In this document: positions 1-8,600 of the stretch, in pieces
How positions within the stretch are numbered: the first letter of the stretch is position 1
Layout: each line of letters opens with the position of its first letter
NCBI RefSeq assembly: GCF_014645815.1
Contig: NZ_BMML01000013.1
Location: forward strand, 222,746-286,745
DNA: 64,000 bases
Source: Streptomyces fuscichromogenes
GTDB lineage: Bacteria; Actinomycetota; Actinomycetes; Streptomycetales; Streptomycetaceae
Direction of reading: 5' to 3'
Made by a program: the position numbers and the translations under genes
The notes under the pieces: generated by a model
The model's input: only the letters and a program-made list of their open reading frames with translations
Database searches by the model: none
Told to the model about the DNA's origin: nothing

Positions 1-723
1 GCCGTCGCCACGGTAGTCATCGGCAACCCGGCCAAACGCAACGCGATGACCGCCGGGATGTGGCGTTCCCTGCCGCCCCTCCTGGACGGTCTCGCGGCCG
101 ACCCCGCCGTACGGGTCCTCGTCCTCACCGGCGAGGGCGGCACCTTCTGCGCGGGCGCCGACATCTCCAGCCTCCGGGGCTCCGCCGCCGAGGCGCAGAC
201 CCTCGCCGGCGCCGCCGAGGAGGCACTCGCCGCCTTCCCCAAGCCGACCCTCGCCGCGGTGCGCGGCCACTGCGTCGGCGGCGGCTCGCAGCTCGCCGCC
301 GCCTGCGATCTGCGGTTCGCCGAGGAGGGCGCGTCGTTCGGGGTCACACCGGCCAGACTCGGCATCGTCTACCCGGCCGCCTCGACCCGCCGCCTGGTGT
401 CCCTGGTCGGTCCGGCCACCACCAAGTACCTCCTCTTCTCCGGCGAGCTGGTCGACACGGAGCGGGCGCTGCGCTGCGGTCTGGTCGACGAGGTGCTGCC
501 GGAGGGAGAACTGGACAAGCGGGTGGCGGAGTTCACCCGGATCCTGGCCGCCCGCTCGCAGCTGACCCAGGCCGCCGCGAAGGAGTTCGCGAACGGCCGC
601 ACGGACCGGGACGCGCACTGGGCGGAGCAGGCGCGCGGCAGTGACGACACCGCCGAGGGGGTCGCCGCGTTCCTGGAGCGCCGCCCGCCGCGGTTCACCT
701 GGTCGCTTCCCGGCCGAGGATGA
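1..723 (+). CDS. Enoyl-CoA hydratase/isomerase (crotonase) family protein, 5' end outside window
   Basis: The reading frame is open from base 1, so the N-terminus lies upstream of the window. The visible 240 residues carry the crotonase fold signatures: the GTFCAGADI oxyanion-hole loop and the glycine-rich HCVGGGSQLAAACDLRFA stretch. In true enoyl-CoA hydratases the two catalytic glutamates sit in GGGCEL and PExxLG. Here they read GGGSQL (Gln) and PARLG (Ala), so the protein is probably not an ordinary hydratase but another acyl-CoA-handling crotonase (isomerase, hydrolase or other). Its stop overlaps an ATG of the next reading frame (ATGA at 720), although the next gene more likely starts at 774. 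Family assignment is firm and the reaction is unknown. Confidence 0.85.
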   Translation, partial: AVATVVIGNPAKRNAMTAGMWRSLPPLLDGLAADPAVRVLVLTGEGGTFCAGADISSLRGSAAEAQTLAGAAEEALAAFPKPTLAAVRGHCVGGGSQLAAACDLRFAEEGASFGVTPARLGIVYPAASTRRLVSLVGPATTKYLLFSGELVDTERALRCGLVDEVLPEGELDKRVAEFTRILAARSQLTQAAAKEFANGRTDRDAHWAEQARGSDDTAEGVAAFLERRPPRFTWSLPGRG

Positions 724-773
724 ACCGGCCCGACCTCTGGAGTACGTACCAACCAGTCAGTAGCGTTCCGACC

Positions 774-1643
774 ATGACAACCGCCGCCCTGGAGCCGCGC
801 GCCGGCCGCCGCTGCAACACCCTGCTCAACTCCCTGCACGCGACCCACTTCTTCAGTCCCGAACTGGCCGAGGAACTGGCCGCGCTCGGGGTCACCCATC
901 CGCGGGCCGTCAACTTCGCGGTGCGAGCGGCCGCGCTGGGGCCGGTCGGGGCCGGCACGGTGACGGCGACGTTCTACAACTACAAGTACGAGCTGGTGGC
1001 CCGGCATGTGCCGGCCGTCTGGGACATCGCGTCCCCGAAGGACGTCCTCGCCGCACGCGCGCGTGCCGTCGACGCGTCGATGCGGCGGCTGCTCGGCGCG
1101 GACGCGGTGGTCTCCGACGGGATGGCCGAGGCCGCGGAGCTCGCGCTGCGCGCCACCGAGGCCTGCTCGCGCTCCGGCCGCCCGCTGTACGCCGCCCACG
1201 CGGACCTGCCGGTGCCGCGGGAGCCGCACCTCGCCTACTGGTACGCGGGCACGCTGCTGCGCGAGCACCGCGGCGACGGACATCTCGCGGTGCTGCTGGC
1301 GGCCGGGCTGGACGGGCTGGAGGCGGTGGTGACGCACACGGCCACCGGCAAGGGCATGGCCCCGAAGTGGGTGTTCGCCACGCGCGGCTGGAGCCAGGAC
1401 GACTGGGACGCGGCGGTGGCACGGCTGCGGGAGCGCGGGCTGCTCGACGCGGCGGGCGAGCTGACCGGGGCGGGGGTGGCGCTGCGGACGGAGATCGAGG
1501 CGGAGACGGACCGACTGGACCGGGCGCCGTACGAGCATCTGGGGGCCGACGGGGTCACCCGCCTGACAGAACTGGCGGCGGGCTTCACGAGAGCCGCGGT
1601 GGCGGCCGGGGCCTTCCCCACGGACCTCCTCGGCAAGGGGTGA
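774..1643 (+). CDS. SCO6745-family protein (helix-turn-helix-like)
   Basis: 289 residues starting MTTAALEPRAGRRCNTLLNSLHA, which resembles the actinobacterial SCO6745 family (N-terminal helical HTH-like region, function unknown). The protein is mostly alpha-helical, with no signal peptide and no membrane segment. I chose the ATG at 774 because family members begin at this point. An in-frame ATG at 720 overlaps the stop of the crotonase gene as ATGA and would add 18 residues of atypical composition, but translational coupling there cannot be excluded. The short spacer before 774 holds a GTACGTAC palindrome (about 742-749) and no clear Shine-Dalgarno, so a leaderless transcript is possible. No enzymatic motif is recognisable. 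Confidence 0.75.
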   Translation: MTTAALEPRAGRRCNTLLNSLHATHFFSPELAEELAALGVTHPRAVNFAVRAAALGPVGAGTVTATFYNYKYELVARHVPAVWDIASPKDVLAARARAVDASMRRLLGADAVVSDGMAEAAELALRATEACSRSGRPLYAAHADLPVPREPHLAYWYAGTLLREHRGDGHLAVLLAAGLDGLEAVVTHTATGKGMAPKWVFATRGWSQDDWDAAVARLRERGLLDAAGELTGAGVALRTEIEAETDRLDRAPYEHLGADGVTRLTELAAGFTRAAVAAGAFPTDLLGKG

Positions 1644-1802
1644 CGCGACCCGGGTGGATTCGGTCGGGTGTGCGAGGGATTTCCCGGGTGGTTCACGGAT
1701 TCGTGGGGAGTCCGTGTCGCGGAACGGTGCCCTGGGGCCCGGTTGTCGGTGTCACCTGCCACAATTGCGGCGCAACCTCAGTGGAGAAGGCGGTACGGGA
1801 TC

Positions 1803-4196
1803 GTGACGACACCCGGGTCCCTGGTTCCAGGGTCCATCGAAGGCAGGATCGCCGAGGAGCTCGGCGTACGGGAGCGGCAGGTCAAGGCTGCCGTGGAGCT
1901 GCTCGACGGCGGTTCGACGGTGCCCTTCATCGCCCGCTACCGCAAGGAAGCGACCGAGATGCTCGACGACGCGCAGCTGCGCACGCTGGAGGAGCGGCTG
2001 CGCTACCTGCGGGAGCTGGAGGATCGGCGGACGGCGATCCTGGAGTCGGTGCGGGAGCAGGGCAAGCTCACCGACGAGCTGGCGGCGCAGATCCGCGGCG
2101 CCGAGACCAAGGCGCGGCTGGAGGACATCTACCTGCCGTACAAGCCGAAGCGGCGGACCAAGGCGCAGATCGCCCGGGAGGCCGGTCTGGAGCCGCTGGC
2201 CGAGGGGCTGCTCGGGGACCCGGGGGTGGAGCCGCTGGCGGCCGCCGCCGCCTTCGTCGACGCCGACAAGGGTGTCGCCGATCCGCAGGCCGCCCTGGAG
2301 GGCGCCCGCGCGATCCTCACCGAGCGGTTCTCGGAGGACGCCGACCTCGTCGGTGAGCTGCGTGAGCGCATGTGGGTGCGCGGCCGGCTGGCCGCGAAGG
2401 TACGGGACGGCAAGGAAGAGGCGGGCGCGAAGTTCGCCGACTACTTCGACTTCGCGGAGCCGTTCACCGCGCTGCCCTCGCACCGCATCCTGGCGATGCT
2501 GCGCGGCGAGAAGGAGGAGGTCCTCGACCTCGTCCTGGAGCCGGAGGAGCCGACCGAGGGCCCGTCCTCCTTCGAGGGGATCGTCGCCCACCGGTTCGGG
2601 ATCGCCGACCGGGGGCGGCCGGCCGACAAGTGGCTGTCGGACACGGTCCGCTGGGCCTGGCGCACCCGTCTCCTCGTCCACCTGGGCATCGACCTGCGGC
2701 TGCGGCTGCGTACGGCCGCCGAGGACGAGGCGGTCGACGTCTTCGCGGCGAACCTGCGCGACCTGCTGCTCGCCGCCCCGGCCGGCACGCGCGCGACGCT
2801 GGGCCTGGACCCCGGCTTCCGGACCGGCGTGAAGGTCGCCGTCGTCGACGCCACCGGCAAGGTGGTCGCCACCGACGTCATCTACCCGCACGTCCCGGCC
2901 AACAAGTGGGACGAGGCGATCGCCAAGCTGGCCCGGCTCGCCAAGGAGCACGCGGTCGACCTGATCGCGATCGGCAACGGCACGGCCTCCCGCGAGACCG
3001 ACAAGCTCGCCGGTGACCTCATCACCAGGCACCCGGAGCTGACGCTCACCAAGGTGATGGTGTCCGAGGCCGGCGCGTCCGTGTACTCGGCCTCCGCGTT
3101 CGCCTCGCAGGAGCTGCCCGACATGGACGTGTCGCTGCGCGGCGCCGTCTCCATCGCCCGTCGGCTCCAGGACCCGCTGGCCGAGCTGGTGAAGATCGAC
3201 CCCAAGTCGATCGGCGTCGGCCAGTACCAGCACGACCTCTCCGAGGTGAAGCTGTCGCGCTCGCTGGACGCGGTGGTCGAGGACTGTGTGAACGGCGTCG
3301 GCGTCGACGTCAACACCGCCTCCGCGCCGCTCCTCGCCCGGGTCTCCGGCATCACCTCCGGGCTCGCCGAGAACATCGTCGCCCACCGGGACACCAACGG
3401 GCCGTTCACGTCCCGCTCACAGCTGAAGAACGTGTCCCGGCTCGGCCCGAAGGCGTACGAGCAGTGCGCGGGCTTCCTGCGCATCCGCGGCGGCGACGAC
3501 CCGCTGGACGCGTCGAGCGTGCACCCGGAGGCGTATCCCGTCGTACGGCGCATGGTCAAGACGTCGGGCCAGGAGGTGGCCGCGCTCATCGGCAACACCG
3601 GTGCGCTGCGCTCGCTGCGGCCGACGGACTTCGTGGACGAGACGTTCGGTCTGCCGACCGTCACCGACATCCTGAAGGAGCTGGAGAAGCCGGGTCGCGA
3701 CCCGCGTCCGGCCTTCAAGACGGCCACCTTCAAGGAGGGCGTCGAGAAGATCGCCGACCTCTCCCCGGGGATGGTCCTGGAGGGGGTCGTCACGAACGTG
3801 GCGGCGTTCGGCGCGTTCATCGACGTCGGCGTCCACCAGGACGGTCTGGCGCACGTCTCCGCGCTGTCGAAGACCTTCGTCAAGGACCCGCGGGACGTGG
3901 TGAAGCCGGGTGACATCGTCAAGGTGAAGGTCCTCGACGTGGACATCCCGCGCAAGCGGATCTCGCTGACGCTGCGGCTGGACGACGAGGCGGCGCCGCC
4001 TCAGGGCGGCCGACAGGGCGACGGCGGTGAGCGCCGTCAGCGGGGCGGCCGTCCGCCGCAGCAGCGGCAGCAACAGCAGCGCCAGGGAGGCGGCAGCCCT
4101 CGCCAGGGGGCCGCGCCCGCACCGGCGAACAGCGCGATGGCCGACGCTCTGCGCCGGGCCGGGCTGCTGGGCGGCGGGAAGAACGGGAAGCGCTGA
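1803..4196 (+). CDS. tex: Tex family transcription accessory / RNA-binding protein
   Basis: About 797 residues, close to the usual length of bacterial Tex. In order: the Tex N-terminal helical region (IEGRIAEELGVRERQVKAAVELL and IARYRKEATE near residues 5-45), a YqgF/RuvX-like nuclease-fold core (TLGLDPGFRTGVKVAVVD near 330), a helix-hairpin-helix segment (VNTASAPLLARVSGI and GPFTSRSQLKNVSRLGPKAYEQ near 500-550), and a C-terminal S1 RNA-binding domain (VLEGVVTNVAAFGAFIDVGVHQDGLAHVS near 655-680). The tail is Gln/Arg/Gly-rich and low in complexity. I chose the GTG at 1803 because VTTPGSLVPGSIEGRIAEEL matches family N-termini and a GGAGAAGG lies upstream. Tex binds nucleic acid and affects transcription and RNA turnover; its exact role in Streptomyces is not evident here. 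Confidence 0.93.
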   Translation: MTTPGSLVPGSIEGRIAEELGVRERQVKAAVELLDGGSTVPFIARYRKEATEMLDDAQLRTLEERLRYLRELEDRRTAILESVREQGKLTDELAAQIRGAETKARLEDIYLPYKPKRRTKAQIAREAGLEPLAEGLLGDPGVEPLAAAAAFVDADKGVADPQAALEGARAILTERFSEDADLVGELRERMWVRGRLAAKVRDGKEEAGAKFADYFDFAEPFTALPSHRILAMLRGEKEEVLDLVLEPEEPTEGPSSFEGIVAHRFGIADRGRPADKWLSDTVRWAWRTRLLVHLGIDLRLRLRTAAEDEAVDVFAANLRDLLLAAPAGTRATLGLDPGFRTGVKVAVVDATGKVVATDVIYPHVPANKWDEAIAKLARLAKEHAVDLIAIGNGTASRETDKLAGDLITRHPELTLTKVMVSEAGASVYSASAFASQELPDMDVSLRGAVSIARRLQDPLAELVKIDPKSIGVGQYQHDLSEVKLSRSLDAVVEDCVNGVGVDVNTASAPLLARVSGITSGLAENIVAHRDTNGPFTSRSQLKNVSRLGPKAYEQCAGFLRIRGGDDPLDASSVHPEAYPVVRRMVKTSGQEVAALIGNTGALRSLRPTDFVDETFGLPTVTDILKELEKPGRDPRPAFKTATFKEGVEKIADLSPGMVLEGVVTNVAAFGAFIDVGVHQDGLAHVSALSKTFVKDPRDVVKPGDIVKVKVLDVDIPRKRISLTLRLDDEAAPPQGGRQGDGGERRQRGGRPPQQRQQQQRQGGGSPRQGAAPAPANSAMADALRRAGLLGGGKNGKR

Positions 4197-4221
4197 CCGT
4201 ACCCGCCGAGGGACGCGGGTC

Positions 4222-4247
4222 GCCGCGGGTCCGTTGCGGCCCGCGGC
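4222..4247. terminator. Bidirectional hairpin between tex and DUF1003 gene
   Basis: Arms GCCGCGGG and CCCGCGGC form an 8-bp GC stem with a 10-nt loop. The hairpin lies between the stop of tex and the stop of the convergent DUF1003 gene, where a shared terminator is expected. There is no T-tract, which is usual in Streptomyces. Confidence 0.6.
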
Positions 4248-4256
4248 GCCGGTCGG

Positions 4257-4733
4257 TCAGGTCCCCTTGGGCGGCTGGGGGGTGCCGTTCATCCGGGCGC
4301 GGTTCTCCGCGAGGAGTTCCTGGACGCGCTGTTCGACCTCCACGGGGTCTATGCCGAGGGCGCGGCCCATGTGGATGGACCACACCTCCGAGCGCACGTT
4401 GGTCTCGAAGTCCAGGTCGGCACGGACGTTCTCACGGGCGGCCTGCCGGTTCTGGCTCACCATCACGAACGTGGACAGGAAGATCGCCTCCAGACTGACG
4501 ATCATGGTGAGCAGTCCGAAGGGGAACGGGTCCCAGATCGCGCCCCGGCCGAACACGCCCTCGTTGCACACGATCCAGACCGCGAACCACACGGCGTGCA
4601 GATACACGAACGTCATCGTCCCGGAGAAGGCGGTGACGGCGTCCGCGATGCGGTCCTGGGTGCCGCGCAGCTGCGCGAGGACGACCTGTTCGTTCGCGAT
4701 CCGAGGGGCCGACCGCTTCGGCGATGTGCTCAT
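4257..4733 (-). CDS. DUF1003 membrane protein
   Basis: 158 residues. An N-terminal cytosolic part is followed by two hydrophobic segments (about residues 43-60, VYLHAVWFAVWIVCNEGVF, and 70-95, PFGLLTMIVSLEAIFLSTFVM), then a charged helical tail with VSQNRQAARENVRADLDFETNVRSE, the typical DUF1003 pattern. The tail ends in a helix with a possible coiled-coil character (EVEQRVQELLAENRARM). It is an inner-membrane protein of unknown function, sometimes annotated as Cyclic-nucleotide-associated or MgtC-neighbour in other genomes. It follows the ABC-F gene on the same strand, with a repeat element in the 78-bp gap, so it is probably expressed on its own. Confidence 0.85.
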   Translation of the reverse strand: MSTSPKRSAPRIANEQVVLAQLRGTQDRIADAVTAFSGTMTFVYLHAVWFAVWIVCNEGVFGRGAIWDPFPFGLLTMIVSLEAIFLSTFVMVSQNRQAARENVRADLDFETNVRSEVWSIHMGRALGIDPVEVEQRVQELLAENRARMNGTPQPPKGT

Positions 4734-4776
4734 GGCGATTCTCCTGCCAGGTGTCCAGCGATGATCGCAGCGTACG

Positions 4777-4807
4777 GTGCGGCTTCCCGCGCCCCTTCGG
4801 GGAGCCC
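4777..4807 (-). repeat. Interspersed 3'-end repeat, diverged copy (R5)
   Basis: Read on the minus strand this segment begins next to the ABC-F stop codon. It contains the short hairpin CCCCGAAGGGG followed by CGCGGGAAGCCGCAC, a degenerate version of the repeat seen more clearly at 12261-12302 and 63926-63964. It probably also acts as the ABC-F terminator. Confidence 0.5.
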
Positions 4808-4811
4808 GCGG

Positions 4812-6452
4812 CTAGCGTTCGGTCACCTTGCCCGCCGCCACCTCCAGGCGGCGGTTGACGTGGATCGCGTCCAGCATGCGGCGGTCGTGGGTGACCAGGA
4901 GGAGGGTGCCCTCGTAGGAGTCGAGCGCCGATTCCAGCTGCTCGATCGCCGGCAGGTCCAGGTGGTTCGTCGGCTCGTCGAGGACGAGGAGGTTGACACC
5001 GCGGCCCTGGAGCAGGGCCAGGGCGGCACGGGTCCGCTCCCCCGGTGACAACGTGGCCGCGGAGCGCAGCACATGGTCCTGTTTGAGGCCGAACTTGGCC
5101 AGCAGGGTGCGGACTTCGACCGGTTCGGTGTCCGGTACGGCCGCGGCGAAGGCGTCCAGCAGGGACTCGGTGCCGTGGAAGAGCTTGCGGGCCTGGTCGA
5201 CCTCGCCGACCAGCACGCCGGAGCCGAGGGCCGCGTGCCCGGCGTCCAGTTCCACCCGGCCCAGCAGCGCTGCGAGCAGCGTCGACTTGCCCGCGCCGTT
5301 CGCACCGGTCACCGCGACCCGGTCCGCCCAGTCGATCTGGAGGGACACCGGGCCGAAGGTGAAGTCCCCGCGCCGTACCTCGGCGTCCCGCAGGGTGGCG
5401 ACGACGGCGCCGGAGCGCGGGGCGGCCGCGATCTCCATGCGCAGTTCCCACTCCTTGCGGGGCTCCTCGACGACCTCCAGGCGTTCGATCATGCGCTGGG
5501 TCTGACGGGCCTTGGCGGCCTGCTTCTCGCTGGCCTCGCTGCGGAACTTGCGGCCGATCTTGTCGTTGTCGTTGCCCGCCTTGCGCCGGGCGTTCTTGAC
5601 GCCCTTGTCCATCCAGCCGCGCTGCATCTGGGCACGGTCCTGGAGGGCGGACTTCTTGTCGGCGTACTCGTCGTAGTCCTCGCGGGCGTGCCGGCGGGCC
5701 GTCTCGCGCTCCTCCAGGTAGGCGTCGTAGCCGCCGCCGTAGAGGTTGATCTGGTTCTGGGCCAGGTCGAGTTCGAGGATCTTGGTGACCGTGCGGGTGA
5801 GGAACTCGCGGTCGTGGCTGACCACGACCGTGCCGGCGCGCAGGCCGGTCACGAAGCGTTCGAGGCGCTCCAGGCCGTCCAGGTCGAGGTCGTTGGTGGG
5901 CTCGTCGAGGAGGAAGACGTCGTAGCGGGAGAGGAGCAGGGAGGCGAGGCCGGCGCGGGCGGCCTGGCCGCCGGAGAGGGAGGTCATCGGCTGGTCGAGG
6001 CCGACGGCCAGGCCGAGGGAGTCGGCGACCTCCTCGGCCCGCTCCTCCAGGTCGGCGCCACCGAGGTCGAGCCAGCGTTCCAGGGCCGTCGCGTACGCGT
6101 CGTCGGCCCCTGGCGCCCCGTCGACGAGGGCCTGGGTCGCCTCGTCCATCACGCGCTGGGCCTCGGCGACCCCGGTGCGGCGGGCGAGGAAGGCGCGGAC
6201 GGTCTCGCCCGGCCGCCGCTCCGGTTCCTGGGGCAGGTGGCCGACGGTCGCGGTCGGCGGGGAGAGCCGCAGTTCGCCCTGTTCGGGGGCGGTGAGCCCG
6301 GCGAGCAGACGGAGCAGGGTGGACTTGCCCGCCCCGTTGGCACCGACCAGCCCGATCACGTCCCCGGGCGCGACGACGAGGTCGAGCCCGGAGAAGAGGG
6401 AGCGGTCGCCGTGCCCGGCGGCGAGGTTCTTGGCGACGAGAGTGGCAGTCAT
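4812..6452 (-). CDS. ABC-F family ATPase (ribosome-associated translation factor type)
   Basis: 546 residues with two ABC ATPase domains and no membrane domain. Both Walker A motifs read GANGAGKST (near residues 38 and 383). Signature motifs are LSGGQAARAGL and LSPGERTRAAL, and the Walker B regions are DVFLLDEPTNDLDLDG and NLLVLDEPTNHLDLP. The charged linker between the domains (about 240-330, rich in Arg, Lys and Glu) fits the P-site tRNA interaction motif of ABC-F proteins. These proteins bind the ribosomal E site; some protect against antibiotics and others are housekeeping factors, and the sequence alone does not decide which. It lies 36 bp downstream of the Cys-motif protein gene on the same strand and is likely co-transcribed with it. 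Confidence 0.92.
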   Translation of the reverse strand: MTATLVAKNLAAGHGDRSLFSGLDLVVAPGDVIGLVGANGAGKSTLLRLLAGLTAPEQGELRLSPPTATVGHLPQEPERRPGETVRAFLARRTGVAEAQRVMDEATQALVDGAPGADDAYATALERWLDLGGADLEERAEEVADSLGLAVGLDQPMTSLSGGQAARAGLASLLLSRYDVFLLDEPTNDLDLDGLERLERFVTGLRAGTVVVSHDREFLTRTVTKILELDLAQNQINLYGGGYDAYLEERETARRHAREDYDEYADKKSALQDRAQMQRGWMDKGVKNARRKAGNDNDKIGRKFRSEASEKQAAKARQTQRMIERLEVVEEPRKEWELRMEIAAAPRSGAVVATLRDAEVRRGDFTFGPVSLQIDWADRVAVTGANGAGKSTLLAALLGRVELDAGHAALGSGVLVGEVDQARKLFHGTESLLDAFAAAVPDTEPVEVRTLLAKFGLKQDHVLRSAATLSPGERTRAALALLQGRGVNLLVLDEPTNHLDLPAIEQLESALDSYEGTLLLVTHDRRMLDAIHVNRRLEVAAGKVTER

Positions 6453-6488
6453 CAGAACGCCGATCCTAATGTCCGTGGGGCGCGGGGG

Positions 6489-7511
6489 TCAGCGCGCCGT
6501 CGCCTGCACCAGGACGCTCCCGGCGGTGCGGGCCACGACGAAGGACCCGCCCCTGGCCGTCCTGCCGTCCAGGGGGATGCGGTGGCTGCCGGGCTCCAGG
6601 ACGCCGTCGAAGAGTTCATGGGTGCGGGGGCGGGAGAACCGGTCCAGGCGGTACGCCGTGACCCGTACCCGGCAGGGCGTGATGACCTCCACGCCGGCGG
6701 CGCCGTCGGCGGCGACCAGGCGGGCGAGGCGGCGCTGCGGGAGCGGGCTGCGGTCAAGGGCGTGTTCGATCTGGGCGACGAGGAGCGGGACGATCGGGGC
6801 GAGCCCGTCCACGTAGGCCACCGCCACGCCGGTCCGCTCGAACGCCTGGCGTACGGCGGTCCGCTCCGTGTCACCGACCGCGGGACCGAAGGCGACGGCT
6901 CCGTAGCCGCGGAGTTCCTCGGCGGGGACGCCCTCGGCGTCGCGGGTGATGTCGGCGCCGATGCCGATGGCGCGCAGGGCCGCGGCCAGTCTGGCGAGAA
7001 GGGCGACGCGGGCGCCGATCAGCAGCACCCGGCGGCCGGGCGGCGGCCCGGAGTCCGCCAGGAGCGCGCCGAGGGCCTCTCGGTACCCGGGCCCGTGGAA
7101 GCGGAACGGGCCGATGCCGTGGTAGCCGTTGAGCTCCAGGTCGGCGTGTTCGGCGGTCTGCCAGGCGAAGTCCCGCCAGATGTAGTCGTCGCCGTCGCGC
7201 TCGATGACCGCGGTGACCGCGCCGCAGGCGAGGTCCTCGCACTCGGGGCAGCCGTAGACGACGTAGCGGCCGTCGGGCAGCGGGGCCTCGGACTCCAGCA
7301 GAAGGCTGCGGACCTGGGCGGTGAAAATCGCGGGCGGGACGTCGGAGGCGAGCGGGGAGACGGCGTCCAGGTCGGAGAGCTGGTACAGCAGCGGGTGACC
7401 GTCGACGACGAAGTCCACGAAGTCCCGGTGGAGCTGGTAGCCGCCGTCGGCGCGGACACCGCCGGCGCGCATCGCCGGGGCCAGGCCGAAGGTCGCGTAT
7501 GCGGCAGACAT
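6489..7511 (-). CDS. Conserved protein of unknown function with CPEC...C motif
   Basis: 340 residues, not recognised with confidence. The N-terminal half contains YVVYGCPECEDLACGAVTAVIERDGDDYIWRDFAWQ (near residues 85-120), which looks like a Cys cluster that could bind metal. The middle contains a Rossmann-like stretch, RRVLLIGARVALLARLAAALRAIGIGADITRD (near 170-200). The C-terminus is beta-rich. No signal peptide or transmembrane helix is apparent. It starts 65 bp from the divergent D-amino-acid oxidase gene and precedes the ABC-F gene on the same strand. Possibilities include an oxidoreductase-like or nucleotide-binding protein, but no function should be assigned. Confidence 0.75.
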   Translation of the reverse strand: MSAAYATFGLAPAMRAGGVRADGGYQLHRDFVDFVVDGHPLLYQLSDLDAVSPLASDVPPAIFTAQVRSLLLESEAPLPDGRYVVYGCPECEDLACGAVTAVIERDGDDYIWRDFAWQTAEHADLELNGYHGIGPFRFHGPGYREALGALLADSGPPPGRRVLLIGARVALLARLAAALRAIGIGADITRDAEGVPAEELRGYGAVAFGPAVGDTERTAVRQAFERTGVAVAYVDGLAPIVPLLVAQIEHALDRSPLPQRRLARLVAADGAAGVEVITPCRVRVTAYRLDRFSRPRTHELFDGVLEPGSHRIPLDGRTARGGSFVVARTAGSVLVQATAR

Positions 7512-7576
7512 GCTGTGAGTATCCCCAGAGCGGGACGATCTGAGCGCGGCATGACATATTCCGCTAACGTCACACT

Positions 7577-8521
7577 GTGCGGTCTGAACCGGGTGACGAA
7601 GTGATCGTGGTCGGTGGCGGGGTCGTCGGACTCACCACGGCGGTGGTGCTGGCCGAGGGCGGGCGCCCGGTGCGGGTGTGGGCCAGGGAGACCGGCGGGC
7701 TCACGACCTCGGCGGTCGCCGGTGCGCTGTGGTGGCCGTACCGCATCGAGCCGGAGGCCTTGGTCGGGGAATGGGCGCTCGCCTCCTTTGTCGTGTACGC
7801 GGAGTCGGCGGCGCGGCCGGAGGAGACGGGCGTACGCCTGGTCGAGGGCGTACACGACGGCCTGCGGCTGGACGGGCTGGGCCCGTGGGCGGCCGAGGTG
7901 CCGGGACTGGCCGAGACCGCCGAAGGTCTGACGGGCCGGCTGCCGTTGATCGACATGCCGGTCCATCTGGCCTGGCTGCGGGGACGGTTGGAGCGGGCGG
8001 GCGGGACGGTCGAGGAGCGGGCGGTGGGCGCGCTGGACGAGGTGCCCGCGCCGGTCGTGGTCAACTGCACCGGCCTCGGGGCCCGTTCCCTCGTCCCGGA
8101 CCCGGCCGTGCGTCCGGTGCGCGGGCAGCTGGTCGTGGTGGAGAACCCCGGGATCAGCACCTGGTACACCTCCGACGAGGTGGCGGGGGGCGCGTCCGCG
8201 TACTTCTTCCCGCAGCCGGGCGGGCTGTTGCTCGGGGGTACGGCGGAGGAGGACGCCTGGTCGCTGGAGCCGGATCCGGAGGTCGCGGCCGGGATCGTGG
8301 CGCGGTGCGCGGCGGTCCGGCCGGAGATCGCCGGGGCGCGGGTGCTGGCGCACCGGGTGGGGCTGCGGCCGTACCGGCCGGCGGTCCGGCTGGAGCGCGA
8401 GCTCCGGCCGGACGGGCGGGTGCTGGTCCACAACTACGGGCACGGCGGGGCCGGGGTCACGGTCGCCTGGGGATGCGCCCGGGAGGCGGCCGGGCTGGCG
8501 GATGCCGGCCCGGCCGCCTGA
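7577..8521 (+). CDS. FAD-dependent D-amino-acid oxidase
   Basis: 314 residues. The N-terminal FAD-binding Rossmann motif is VIVVGGGVVGLTTAVVLAEGG (near residues 9-29), followed by GGLTTSAVAGALWWPYRIEP, a hallmark of the D-amino-acid oxidase branch of the DAO family. The C-terminus has the matching HNYGHGGAGVTVAWGCA motif (near 285-300), and VVNCTGLGARSLVPDPAVRPVRGQ in the middle is also typical. The enzyme oxidises neutral or basic D-amino acids to 2-oxo acids, ammonia and hydrogen peroxide. The GTG at 7577 gives the right distance to the FAD motif. It is divergent from the 6489-7511 gene and convergent with the S15 peptidase gene. Confidence 0.92.
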   Translation: MRSEPGDEVIVVGGGVVGLTTAVVLAEGGRPVRVWARETGGLTTSAVAGALWWPYRIEPEALVGEWALASFVVYAESAARPEETGVRLVEGVHDGLRLDGLGPWAAEVPGLAETAEGLTGRLPLIDMPVHLAWLRGRLERAGGTVEERAVGALDEVPAPVVVNCTGLGARSLVPDPAVRPVRGQLVVVENPGISTWYTSDEVAGGASAYFFPQPGGLLLGGTAEEDAWSLEPDPEVAAGIVARCAAVRPEIAGARVLAHRVGLRPYRPAVRLERELRPDGRVLVHNYGHGGAGVTVAWGCAREAAGLADAGPAA

Positions 8522-8548
8522 GCGGTCAGCTCGCGCGTTCACGCGGGG

Positions 8549-8600
8549 CGGTCAGCCCACGGGGACGCGCTGGACGGTCAGCCCGAGGGGACGTGCTGGA
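8549..8600. repeat. Tandem 26-bp direct repeat at the 3' end of the S15 peptidase gene
   Basis: Two adjacent 26-bp units (8549-8574 and 8575-8600) each begin CGGTCAGCCC and end CTGGA, differing at 3 positions. On the minus strand each unit encodes a C-terminal VQ-x-VP-x-G followed by a stop. The second unit therefore looks like a duplicated copy of the gene end that now lies downstream of the stop codon. Confidence 0.8.

Noticed and set aside
5073..7604. 843-codon open frame on the plus strand
   Set aside because: It runs antisense to the ABC-F and Cys-motif genes and is low-complexity Gly/Ala/Val/Asp-rich sequence without motifs; long antisense frames are expected at this GC content.
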